Origin: Varroa destructor
Lineage: Eukaryota; Arthropoda; Arachnida; Mesostigmata; Varroidae
Reading direction: 5' to 3'
DNA: 64,000 nt
NCBI RefSeq assembly: GCF_002443255.2
Contig: NW_019211454.1
Span: forward strand, 68,906,056-68,970,055
Shown here: piece by piece, positions 13,883 through 25,400 of the stretch
Numbering within the stretch: the stretch's first letter is position 1
Layout: each line of letters opens with the position of its first letter
The notes under the pieces: model-generated
Databases searched by the model: none
What the model was told of the DNA's origin: nothing
The model's input: the letters and a program-made list of their open reading frames with translations, nothing else
Translations under genes and position numbers: made by a program

Positions 13883-16397
13883 TCAAGGTGAGGCATTTTA
13901 ATACCCTAAATATTTGAATTAAATTATTGAGATTTAAATAAAGCCCAGGTGCGGATTATTAGATCGCAGTTCGTATGATGATAAAAATGCACTCAAAACT
14001 GGTCTTGGAAAGATGAACGTACTGAGAAGATTGAAGCAAATTATTTGAAAAACAACAAAACATTGGAAACATACAATTTTGTATTATAAAAGCAAATGTA
14101 AAAAATACAAATCTCATTTATCTGTCATAATCTTCCTAGATTTTTTTGCTATTAACGAAAATTTTGTAACGAAATCAATGTTTCTTCTATTTTTCAAATC
14201 TTTCTTCACTCTACAATTAATATTCCTTCTTCCTCCTACACTAAAACGTGTTTTCAACCTTTTTTAATTATAATCATAGGATATCTCTAAATATCCGTGC
14301 TACATTCTGCAGTCTAACAAGTGTACTGAGTAAATTCCACACATAAGTACCTCAAAAAACAAGGCTAAAAATAAAACAGGCGTAAGAAAGAGGCCTAGAT
14401 CAATTTTGACGCAGACCGTTATCTCAAATTCTGCTAAGATGAGATAGTCAAAATTCGGTCTAGAGGTACAGTTCAGGTCCAGTTGTTCCAGCATAAGGAA
14501 ATGTAATTTATTTCGCTATTAATTTTCTACAGTAAACGTCCGTTTTCGCTATTATAGCTAAAAAAAGGGCTTAGCTTCTCTGCAGGGAAGGCGTTTGCAT
14601 TACTATCTCGAAACGTCTCCGTAACCAAATTAATCCCAGGCGTCCTTCAATGTATTGTGATCATAGTATATTGATATTGTTGTCTGTGAGGAATCAAGGT
14701 ACAATTTCATTTCATAAAGAAAATTATATAATTTAGACTTCAATATGGTTTAGAAATCACGCTAGCGGTGTTATTCATCAGGTCTTACATAGAACTCCAT
14801 TCGATTTAAAATTTTAGCAGTGCATCCCTACAAGCTATTTTAAGGCCAAATGCACAGCCATAAGGCCTACTGTTCCTCTAATTTGGCTTCCTGCCGCTGT
14901 CCCAGCCCAGAATTTGTTCCTCTCCCCCTCCGTATGCCCTAATAAACGCCTCGAGCTCGTTACAACTTAGCAAACGGTGCGTAGTTTCTCAATGAGGGAA
15001 GGCTGTCAGCTACAAGTATTCAGCTGGCCCAGAGGTTTAGGCTGAAATGATCCAGAGCATTTGAGACTTTGACCACGCTTCGACGTCTTACCCCATGCGG
15101 AACTATTTTGACTTATTTGACAAGTTATTAAATTTTACTTAGCCAATTTTATCCTAACTAATATTGGTCCATGAGCTTATTTACATATCGCTATATAACG
15201 TGTGCACAGGATAGACGGGCACGCACAATTCAAAACGACAAAACATTCCTTTGCAGCGTCGACTCTATGCACTGATACAAAAACCGTATAGAGATAGATA
15301 TGCGCTAACAGGTACACTGCTAAGGAGCCTGACCAATCTATCTCAAATAGATCGATCGATATACGTGTGTAGTAGGTCTTTAACCAATATATCCAAGGTT
15401 ACTGCCTTCGCTGTTCTCAGATGCCTTAGCGTTAACATTTTTCATTTAACTATTTTTCTAGTGTCCTAGTTTTACGAATCGGGTCTTTCAAGATGAGGAG
15501 TTTCTCGTATTCTTTGCCGATTTAGAAAACCTGAACTGCTGCTTGACTGGGCTATAAGAATACGCGGATAGTTTGTTGTAAGATGGATGTAGTGTTTTTT
15601 TTCCGATAAACGTATATAGAAGGAGTTCCATTAAAAATATTAAATTTCTATTTGGCCCCTACAGAAGAAACGCCATGCTTGTGCTTCCAAGAACCTCATG
15701 CCCTCCACAACTAGTTGCGTCTGTCGTTGGCGTTCTTGAATACCAGACAAAATAAGCCCTTTTGGCTTTTTGCGTCAAAGCCGGTTTTACATGCACATAA
15801 TGTTGTCAGATCTAAAAAGATAAAGGGGCAGAGCTAAATCTTCTATAATATTATTAATAGGTTACGCCGGATTTCTCACTGGATTTGACATCACTAATAT
15901 ATAAATTGCTTGAAGCAAACACAAAATCCAAAGAGGTATATTGAGTTGAACAACATGCTACCTAATGCGAACAAGTTGCAATAATATGGACATAGTTTAC
16001 TATGTATGGACTAGGGGCCGAAAAGTCTCTGCTGCCGATCCTTTTATTTACACTCTTAAAATCGATATCTCAATTGACTCGTACAGGACTAGGTTCTTGT
16101 GAATGTAGGGATAAATTACATTTGATCCCTCAAATTACTTGTGCCGTTCCAAACAAACATTTGGGTGCGTGCGGAAATACAAGTAAACCCGATGAACGCG
16201 TCGGCACCTCACCTATTGATGAAATTTTTTTACCAGTTCTGCATATAAAAACCCATATGTTAACATATACACTTATACGTCTATATGGATACGGTTTTGT
16301 GAGGTATGCAGCGTGAGAAAAAAGGAACAAGCGATGCTCGAATATGTCCGGGTGTTTAGTATTCCAATCAAGTAGGTTTTGTTCTCCATACCTTACT

Positions 16398-16685
16398 CAT
16401 TGAAGTGCAAGGGATGAGCCATACAAGAAACCTATACCAGTAGTTAGTGTAAAGTATATCCGCGACCCGAGTGTACAGCCACCGGTCAGGCCATACGAGC
16501 GATAGGCAACATATTCCCGACGCCACTCCTCTACGTGAGAAGCATGCGTCGATAGGAACAGACGCGCAAGAAGGAAGAGGCCAACATACTTCAGATATGC
16601 CGATATTCGCCCGTTGTATGTGCCAATGAAACCAGCTATACTGACGATACACAGTTTTTTTTTAAGCCCTTCAGCTTCCGGTGGG
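16398..16685 (-). CDS. Open frame with two hydrophobic segments, unidentified
   Basis: Between stops at 16686-16688 and 16398-16400 the minus strand is open for 95 codons without an ATG at its start. It contains a hydrophobic stretch (CIVSIAGFIGTYNGRISAYL followed by KYVGLFLLARLFL) and a second one (IYFTLTTGIGFLYGSSLAL) separated by an aromatic, charged loop (VEEWRREYVAYRSYGL). This could be an internal exon or a relic of a multi-pass membrane protein. No clear donor precedes the stop. Other frames over the same DNA are also open. Confidence 0.2.
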
Positions 16686-17796
16686 TTATGTTAAAGAAGT
16701 CACTCGATTGCCAAAGCTGATCAGGAGCCGCAAGAGCTAATACAATTGGGCTATGCGCTCTCGTGCGTTACTGCTTAATAGATACCGAGCGTTTTAAAGC
16801 AAAACGCATTGGAGCGTCTCAGTTCCGAGTGTCCACTGAGCAGCGATATCTTATTTACGATGTCCGTTCCGTAAGACAATTAGATCAGTGAACATATTTT
16901 TTTGTCATGACGCCTTTTCCATCTAATGAAAAAATATTTTGTTACCCCGGAGATGTGAGTTTTGTATTGTCAAACAAGATACCGTAATGCTTCCGTCTTG
17001 TAATATCTTCAAAAAAAAAAGACGTTTCAAAATTCATCTATCAAATCACGAGACTACACAAACTAAGTGTATCCTTTCTCGACAAAGGTCTGCAGCACCT
17101 CTTCATTCTCAACCACATCAGTCAAATACCGTCAGAATATATTTGGCCGTACGTGGAAAATAAATGGATTCGTCTACCTAGTGGTGGTGGTGGTTCACTG
17201 CAACAGGAAACTGTTCGTCCAGTAAAAGGACCCGCGAACTGACCTAGTCCAACAAACTAAGTAACCTGAAAATCTAGATGATCGATAAAGCCATCGACAA
17301 CGGGAAAGGCGCCGAGCTTTTTTTAAAAACCATTAAATGTAATCATTGGAGAGTGCAAAGGCTAAACCTGATCGTACGCAGTTACTTATTATATATTATA
17401 TAACTATCAGTAATATTGTTGAAAAATAATAAAAATTATTCAGTTTTCACGCATCCTTATCCTCACATCAAGTATAATTGTAACATAAAAGGATCATTAA
17501 AACAATAGTTGATAGCTTGATTGGCCTTTGATCAGGTTGCACTTACGGTTTGTCTGTGTCGCTGCTTAGTGTTACTTAACCCTCTTACTATGCCAGGTTA
17601 CCTTTCGACTGTCGCACCCCATGCATCTATTTTCTAGCCCCAGCCTTCCCCTCCTTCCTAAAACTTCCTCAACTGTGAATACAACTGTGCTTTTTTGCGT
17701 TAAAGCTGCAGTTGCTTAATTTTACTGGTTGTTTCTATGATCATTTCCATTCTCCATTGGAGTGGCCTCATAAAGCTTGATTAAAAGGGAATCATC

Positions 17797-18018
17797 ATGG
17801 GCATGATTTATTTTTATTCATTGCTGTGCTGCCTCTTTTCCCTCGCTCACTCTAGCCCATTTTTCCACGTAATCACCCATCGAGAAGATACTCCCCAGAA
17901 AACAGGTCCGACCGTCAATTTGGTCGACCGTTTTCTTTATCCCCTGTGGCTACAGACTCGACAGCAACGGCAAATCGTTGCTGCTATTTTTGTGTTGCTA
18001 GAACAGCTTCACAACCGA
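17797..18018 (+). CDS. Candidate first coding exon of a secreted protein
   Basis: An ATG in good context (A at -3, G at +4) opens 74 codons that end in phase 0 at GA|GTAAGT, a strong donor. Residues 1-19 (MGMIYFYSLLCCLFSLAHS) form a typical signal peptide with a plausible cut before or after the following serine. The rest includes a polar stretch (HREDTPQKTG) and an amphipathic, Leu/Gln-rich segment (RQQRQIVAAIFVLLEQLHNR). Unspliced, the frame runs to 18057 and would add SRGGKKGHYGT, whose GGKK resembles a peptide-amidation and dibasic cleavage site. The small size and secretion signal would fit a neuropeptide or other secreted peptide precursor, but no known family is recognised and no second exon was identified. 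Confidence 0.35.
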
Positions 18019-18479
18019 GTAAGTAGAGGGGGCAAAAAGGGGCATTACGGGACCTGACATCCCGAAAGTAGACACAAAGAGGCAAGCGGAACGAATAACA
18101 GGCGAACCAACGAAAGGACACGTTTCTCCTGACGACGTCGGTTTCCCTGCAGCAGACTTCGTACACAACGTATCGATCTCGCGGAGGGGGAAGAGCAGTT
18201 TCGAGGTAGTTCCTAGCCAGCACGCGCCCGCCAGCTAGTCGACTGGCTGGCAGAGACGCAGAGACGCACAGACTTGTAAAAGGTATCCGAACTCAGGGCT
18301 CCGATTCTGAATGTGGGGTCTCGACAGAGGGGCCTACAAGATTGTGGGTGTGTGTATGAAAACTGCGTAAAAGTAGCCGAAAGCGAGAACGTTGATGTTA
18401 TGGCTGGGAAGTGGTATGAAAGCGGAAAGAGAAAAGTCGGATGAAATAGATAAGCGCAAGCTAATTAATTTGTCCTGCA

Positions 18480-18760
18480 ACAGCAACGTTTTTACTTGCG
18501 CAGAACCACAACGGGCAGAAATGGCGGAGCTCCAGGCCAGCCAATGGCAGGCGGGCGGGCGGACAGACTGTCTAAGCCCAAAAGGAGAGAGGGAAACCGC
18601 CTAGAACAGCAGCGGAAAAGGACTGCAGCCAATGCCAACATGGATCGTTCACTTGGTGCTTCGACTATAATGATACAACCAACAGAAACAAGTGAAAGCG
18701 TCGACGAAACAGCGCCGTTCGGACTGGCGGAATCCAGTCCGGCGTCGGTTTGAGCTGAAG
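18480..18760 (+). promoter_or_regulatory. Promoter-like GC-rich segment with CCAAT and GC boxes, and a short ORF
   Basis: In an otherwise AT-rich region this segment contains AGAAATGGCGGAG (close to the YY1 site AANATGGCGG), CCAGCCAATGG (CCAAT box) and GGCGGGCGGGCGG (GC box) within about 60 nt (18518-18560). About 80 nt further on, AACATGG at 18640 starts a 37-codon frame (MDRSLGASTIMIQPTETSES and on to a stop at 18753) with a good start context. Together these resemble a housekeeping-type promoter and 5' exon. The motifs were found by eye in GC-rich DNA and could be chance; a 137-codon frame on the opposite strand is considered a shadow. Confidence 0.3.
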
Positions 18761-19430
18761 ACTGCTGGGAACGTTTTAGGGATACAGTGGGAGAACATCG
18801 ACACATAGGAATATGAGAGAAGGCAGGAGGAAGGCACTTAAGAACAGCGTACGCCGCCTCCCCCGCCCCCGCCTCCCCCCGTGAAGCATGCACAGACGCG
18901 CTCATACCCTGCGGACGTTTCTATAGTCGCCGTACGCTGTCGGCTACATATAATAAGCCGAAACTAGGAGAGAAACAGCCAACAAAACGAACCACCTATC
19001 CAGCGACGAAGCTGCATACCCCAAACCATTGTTGTTGTACTGCATTCATGCCCATGCCCACACTTAGCGCACGAATGCACTTCTGTATTACGTCTTGTTT
19101 CTTTCTGTTATCGTTTCCTTTTTTTCGTTCTTGTCTCGGTTACTTTCGCTTTTTCTATGCGTGTCTCTGTCATCTGTTTTGTTGGCTCTGCGACTATGGG
19201 CAGTCGCCGTGCAATATCACTCGCGCCCGGTATCCGCCCGGCTGAAGTTAGACGGGGATGGGTCCCCGTCGTGCACTCTGCGTACGTTCTCGTTGTTGAG
19301 TCGGCTTTTGCGCTCTTTTCTTCTTCGTTGTTTCCGAATTCGCCGATTCCCAAATTGCCACCTTCTGTTCCCAAGCCTGCCCGCGTGTACCCTCTCCTCT
19401 TCATTTAGAGATTAGAGCCGAGCGGGGGAC
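18761..19430. other. GC-rich then pyrimidine-rich stretch
   Basis: Continues the compositional island: a purine-poor run of C-rich triplets at 18855-18885, then a pyrimidine-rich plus strand at 19085-19190. Overlapping open frames on both strands (70-106 codons) exist because stops are rare in this composition. None has recognisable protein features. Confidence 0.35.
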
Positions 19431-19439
19431 TCATATGGT

Positions 19440-22400
19440 GATGAGAAACACATGGTTCACAGTCTAAACTGTGCGCGCCTTCGTCGTGCCAGATCGAACT
19501 GCCGTGTCCGTAAAATCCCTATTTGGGGAACATCAAAGGGAACCATTCATTTTCAACTGATGTTATTGGTGCGTTCAGAGGAATCCGAACTGAGACCGGT
19601 AAAACGTATCTCATATTTAACTCTCTGATATTTCTATTCGAGTTTGTGAAAGCAATGCGAAGAGATAGCTAAGGCAAAGAATCAAGGAAGACGGACACAC
19701 GCAACGCCAACGGAAATGTTTTCGATCAAATCTTCGGCGGAAGCTTCTCAGTTGTGGCAGAAACAGTATGCTGATAAACTCAACACAGAATAATATCACA
19801 CAGCTTCTGTTTGTTTACGCTTTCAATGTTTGATGATGGAGCGCGACTTAGAAAGTTTCTGCACGTTACTTTTTCGCACTGCTGACAAGTGTTTGTTTAC
19901 TAGGCTGTAACGCTACTCTATAAGATGACACTAACGTGCTATATTTCGACATGCATCATATATATACATACAAATATGTACTAACTTAGAACGGTAGTTA
20001 TTTTCGTACCTAACATTATTACCGACGCAGGACGATTCTGTTCAAGTGCAGCGCCGTTTATTTATTTATATTGTAATTACGTCAAGGTATGGTTAAGAAA
20101 CAAAAGCAGAGTAGAGTAAGGCTCGTTTTTGCCTAAAGTAAAATTAATGGAACTTTTTTCTGCTCACGCCAAGTCAAGAGTAGCTTTTATCATTAATGCT
20201 ACCGTTAAGACCCAGCGTCAAAGGAGCGGATGGAGAACGAGGTATTAGCTATAGTAAAACTCTTTGAAGTTTACAACGTACACCTTGTCCTATTCTTACG
20301 CAAGTATTAAATCATTATTACTCGAATCACTCTGCCTAATCATCGCCGTTACTGGCTGGACTTCGCATAGACTTGCATGGAACCTAGCTAGGCTACGCAG
20401 ACGAAATAGCAGAACCGTGTTGGGTGAATCGGCTTTTCTTGATTGCTAAGACTTTTCACATTTCGTTGGTTTTTGTCACACAATCTTGAGATGAATATAG
20501 AAGTGAATTTGCTTGCATTATACCTATGTATAAAAAGGTACAAGAGTAAACCTAAAACGGCTGACACCGCGTAAATATCATGTGGACACCCTCCTCCGTG
20601 TACATTAGTGGGTTAAAAAGTCGTGAGTATAATCTTTTGAATGGGTTTGCGGTAATTGCATGGAGAGCTTTTGGAATTGTTATCCTTGTCCTAAAGTTCG
20701 TTGCAGCTTGAAAAGTTTCTCGCCTTTTATTTCCATATGAAGGCAGACGGCCAGGATGAGGCATTGTGGAGCAGTATTCTGAAGTTAGAGGTAGGTGTCC
20801 TACACTTCAGCAAGCTTAATCAGTTGCATCCCTCACTCTCTATTTCTCTTTCTCCTCCAGTTTATTTTGTTAGCCAGTAGACGATGTCGTCCTTTCAGGT
20901 TTCCCAAGGGAGCAGGCACTTCGTATCTCAATCTGGTTCCTCTGGCCACAGCTTGTAAATAGTTAGCCCATCCATTCTCTAAAGAAGATCTTGAAAAACT
21001 TTGTGGCCTTACTTCTGTTTCAGTTTTATGGTCGCTGTATGCTCATGTATTCGTGAAGGGCAGCACTGAAAAGCGCAAAGGTCTCTACAGCATGAAAAAA
21101 GCTCGTTTACGGTTTTCCAAAAAGTAAGCTTTGGATGGGATACATTAAAATTTCCAATTTATGCCAGTTTTTACACTTTAGCATTTGTCTAAAAGCAGCA
21201 TTATCCCATATCTCATTTTTTCTTGTTGAAATCCAATGGGTAGGCTACATTACAAAATGCTATCTTTCATGTATCCATCATCGAACTTAATGTACTTTGA
21301 TCCGAGCCACCAAACTTGAATATATTTTTATTACTATACAGATGCAGTTGGTATCATTAAGCTGGAGATCATGAAATCAGAACGTAACGTCAGCAACTGA
21401 TGGAAGAGGGCCTCCTGGTTTTGGCAAATGCTTTTTGTCTGCAAAAATTTTCCCAAATTTCAATATATCACAAAATGGAGAACACAGTCCATACCAAACC
21501 AGAATGAATACATGTAACAAAAATTCTATTACATGTAAAATACGCAGCCATGCTTTGCCTAAAAGGCTGACAATCTGAGAAAAAAAAAAAAAAAAAACTC
21601 AGCCATTGAGCATTCAGTAGTTTACTGAATTATAAAAATGAGACGAAGGAAGTCTCGACTTATAATGCATTATTGACGCGCGGTAGATATTTGCAGGTGT
21701 AGTTACGCTACTTTTTGAATTTAACGGTAATTGTCTCATTTGTGAGTTATGTAAAATAAGAAATAGGGATTCTCATTAACATGATAGAATTGCGTCTTTT
21801 TTAGAATAACTGATCATAAACAAAGTTTCAATGAAGCCTAGTAACTTAGGCCCAATCATGGCGGTGGCTGAAGTTGTGAGAGCCGCGAGTTTGTTCAATA
21901 CATTTCGGTCTAGTGAAAATTAAGACCCAGATCATTCCATATAGTATGTAATATAAAGAGAAGACTAGATGTTGACCTTTTTTTTGATGTGTCGTTTTCT
22001 ATCCCCTCGAACGCCAAAGTAAGTCTTTATAAGCGTTCATAAATACTGGAGTGTAATCTGCTAATGTAATTTAGTACATCATTGTAAGAGTGCCCATTGG
22101 CGAGGCATCATGGGACGGGGTGGTACTTTCTTTTTGCCTTCGGAGCATAAACAAAGTTATCTAGTACGTCTAACCCTCAACAAAGCTGTTGTTAACGGAA
22201 AATTCGTTTAAAAATTCAATAGTTCTTTGGCGTTGTATCGTGGAGCTGGCAACTTTATAGCATTTATCTTATGTTCACCAGAGAAATACTGCCGGAATCA
22301 TATAACACTGTTTCAATTTATCAAACAGTACTCTATGTAAAAGTTTCCACAATCTACATCATAATTGACCAGCATAATGCATTATCTTCTTCATAAATAG

Positions 22401-25400
22401 TTGGTGTTTTCGAAATCTACTGTTAGATAGTGGAGATAGGTATCCGTTCGTTCGGATCGATTGGCGTATCAATGTTGAACTACTGACTCAAAAAACTTAC
22501 AAAAAACTGAACAAACAATCAAGCGAAACACGTTAAGATCTTCTCATATCTCCGTATACACAGTGTACCAACAAAGAACTTATATTTCCCACCATTACTT
22601 CCATTCCCGCCATGTTTTATTATCAGCTCATTTGGTAGGCATTAAATTAACAATAAATTACTGCTGTTCGACACAACTGCGCGTCCTCAAGGTTCAACTG
22701 ATTCAAAAGGTCAAACATATAAACTATGCACGAGACAATTACCGAATCGAATACTTAAACACAGCACATACACGAAGAGTTTTCCCACAAAGTTACTGCC
22801 ATCTGAAGATGGTTCGGGATGGTTCTACTTGAGACTTTGGCTTTTTCCCAAATTGTCTTAACTATATGCCAATATATACCACTCCCGAGATATTAGTAGT
22901 GTAGCATCATTCAGACAATATAAATATCTTCACATCTTCAACATAGGTCTTTGCGTGACTTTTTTTGGAGGAGATGCCGTTTATAAATCACGGACAAACT
23001 GTCAAACTTAAGCTAACGCTAGGTTAAAGGTGTTCAACATGGCCGTGGCGCGAATTTCAATGCCATTCGGCGATATCGGTAAATGGAACGAGTTGACTCG
23101 CTGTTTTCGTGCGAACCATGAAATTCTCTTCGGCCTAAGAATGACTAACTCGTTCGCTTCTTTTGGCCATCTTTTTTTGTTGTCTTCGGCGGTCTTTTCA
23201 ACGATTCAACTTGCAGGAGCGTAACTAAAATAAGGACTACCGATATAGCTGATCTGGCATTCCCGGTGAGCTCAGCTACCATATACAAAGTAGCGCCTGT
23301 TTGGAGACCACTCAGAATTCAGCGCACACATTCCAGTGGAGCTCATTGTAAACGGTTACATCGAGATTTATGGTCCTATTCGTATTTCGATCAGAACTTC
23401 GCCACCCGTATTTTAAGGCAGCAACGGAACGAGGTAGGCCTCGTAGCCTATTTCCAATTTTACAGGGCAAGCACGTTATTATACACACCTTTAACATGGT
23501 AACGTTTCGGGGTTCACAAAATTGCAAAACCAGATCGTAATAACAAAAATGATTGAGTACTCTCTGTTTAAGGTGTGATTTTTTGAACCTTCGCTCATTT
23601 ACAGAAGTGTTTTCAGATAGCTGTAAATACACCAAACTTTTTTGTTAGTTCCTACAATCTGAAGTGAACGAAGATTGTATAGCTAGGTTTGGAATAATCT
23701 AAAAATCTTTATATTAAAAAAAGAATTTAATTATCTTCTATACGTAAGCTTTCCTTAAATACTGCTTTAAAGGAATCATGTCTCGCAATAATTGTCATCT
23801 GTATAAAAAGTATATAAGAACGTCGTTATTCACTTGGCGTGCATGGGGGTTGGGAAAATCCCTCCCTCGCACCCCCGACTGTTACATATTTGCTCGGATA
23901 GGCCACGTAAATTATTAGTTGCATTACGTTATCATAAATAATATACAAGGAGAAAAAGAAACTCGAAAACGCCTATTTGTTCTCACCACTTAAGAGAATC
24001 TATAGAAATCACGGGAAAAATTGGATTTATGAAGATTGTCAACTTGTGGTGAGAAATTTAGACATCGATGCATATTGTTTCCTAAATGAACACCACTATG
24101 TTCTCATTATACGTATAATAAATAGTGTTAAAGATCAGTCTCTGTCCCAGTTTCTGAGAAAAAACGATGCGCTAGGCATTTTCGATGTTCGGTCGCCAGG
24201 CGCCAAGCGTAAATGGTCGAGTGCTTGCTTGTGACTTTCGCCGACCTTTGTAACCCTGGTGCAATTAAGGTTAATTGAAGGCCCTTCAACACGCACCTAG
24301 CTCGAGGCTTAATAGACAACGTCTTGCGTTTTTAGATTGAGTTAATTTCCCAAAGGTGCACGTAACATGGCAGGTACAGCTGCCGTATGCAGAAAAACCG
24401 TGGAACAGGCTTCAATGGTCCTCCGGGATTTCCGGATTCATATAAGTGGTGTCTTACTGCCACACTTTACTGAGTAATACCAAAGGACGTCGCTAAGGAT
24501 AAAAGAACAAGGTCGCTTTCGCTGTGTAGTGTGCGCTAATAATTTCCATCGCTTGGTTCAGACGCGACCTCTGAAGACTGGTTTGTACATTGTCAAAGAG
24601 GGTCTATTTCTTCGTGTCGAACTTCAATCGAAGATATGCTAAAGAGCCTTAGGATTTCACACCAAATTCACTTCTACTTGGTCAATTTGCCATTAATTAT
24701 TATATCCGCCTGCGTATATTTGTATCTGCATATGTATACATAAGCATATATGACGATATGTAGCCGTATATAGGTATGTATCTTTATCTTATATACGAAA
24801 ATAAAGAGAAGCTAAGAATACCGTTCAACGAAGCATGCGTTTACTAACTAATTAGTGTCGTCGTATAGGCTTTACATAATGGTAGCATTATCTGGCAGTC
24901 AGAATGTCAGTTATATGCACAAAGTGACAAAAATTACGTCAGACAGATACCAATGCCATCTATCCTTTAAATGTAATGAGCTAAATTGCGCTAGAGACCA
25001 TTGATAAGTGTAAAAACCTATTGCATGGCCGTTTCGTTAGCTTTAATGAAAAATTATGTATGATTGTATACCTGCATGTTAGTAATAAGGTATCAGACAG
25101 CCTGGAGACAAGGTTAACACGAGCCTGTGGGTCTAGATTTTCCGAAGATGAACGCGGACGTGTATGATAACTAAGATACGTTTTTAGGTTCGTAAACTAC
25201 ATAAATAGCCCTAAAAGCCCAAAGCACATTAATTTATAACGTAGTAGTAGAAAACGTGGTTGTCCAGATGGAGGGGTTCACGCAGTGATTGCTTCAAATT
25301 AGTTTCCTCTGTAATGGCAGAGTTCCAACCTGAGGTAGACTGCGCGGTAAATTTTGCCAATTGGACTTACATTTTTTATACAATGCTAATTTAGGTAATT

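Larger units (their letters stand above)
8590..16390. other. No gene recognised
   Basis: Mostly AT-rich with A/T homopolymers and microsatellites. The longest frame is 130 codons on the plus strand at 10273-10665, in a GC-richer patch; it has no recognisable feature. The interval 11950-14070 is almost free of open frames over 60 codons on either strand. Confidence 0.4.

Noticed and set aside
18492..18905. 137-codon minus-strand ORF opposite the promoter-like patch
   Set aside because: Ser/Ala/Pro-rich, in GC-rich DNA with several open frames; no domain or splice evidence.
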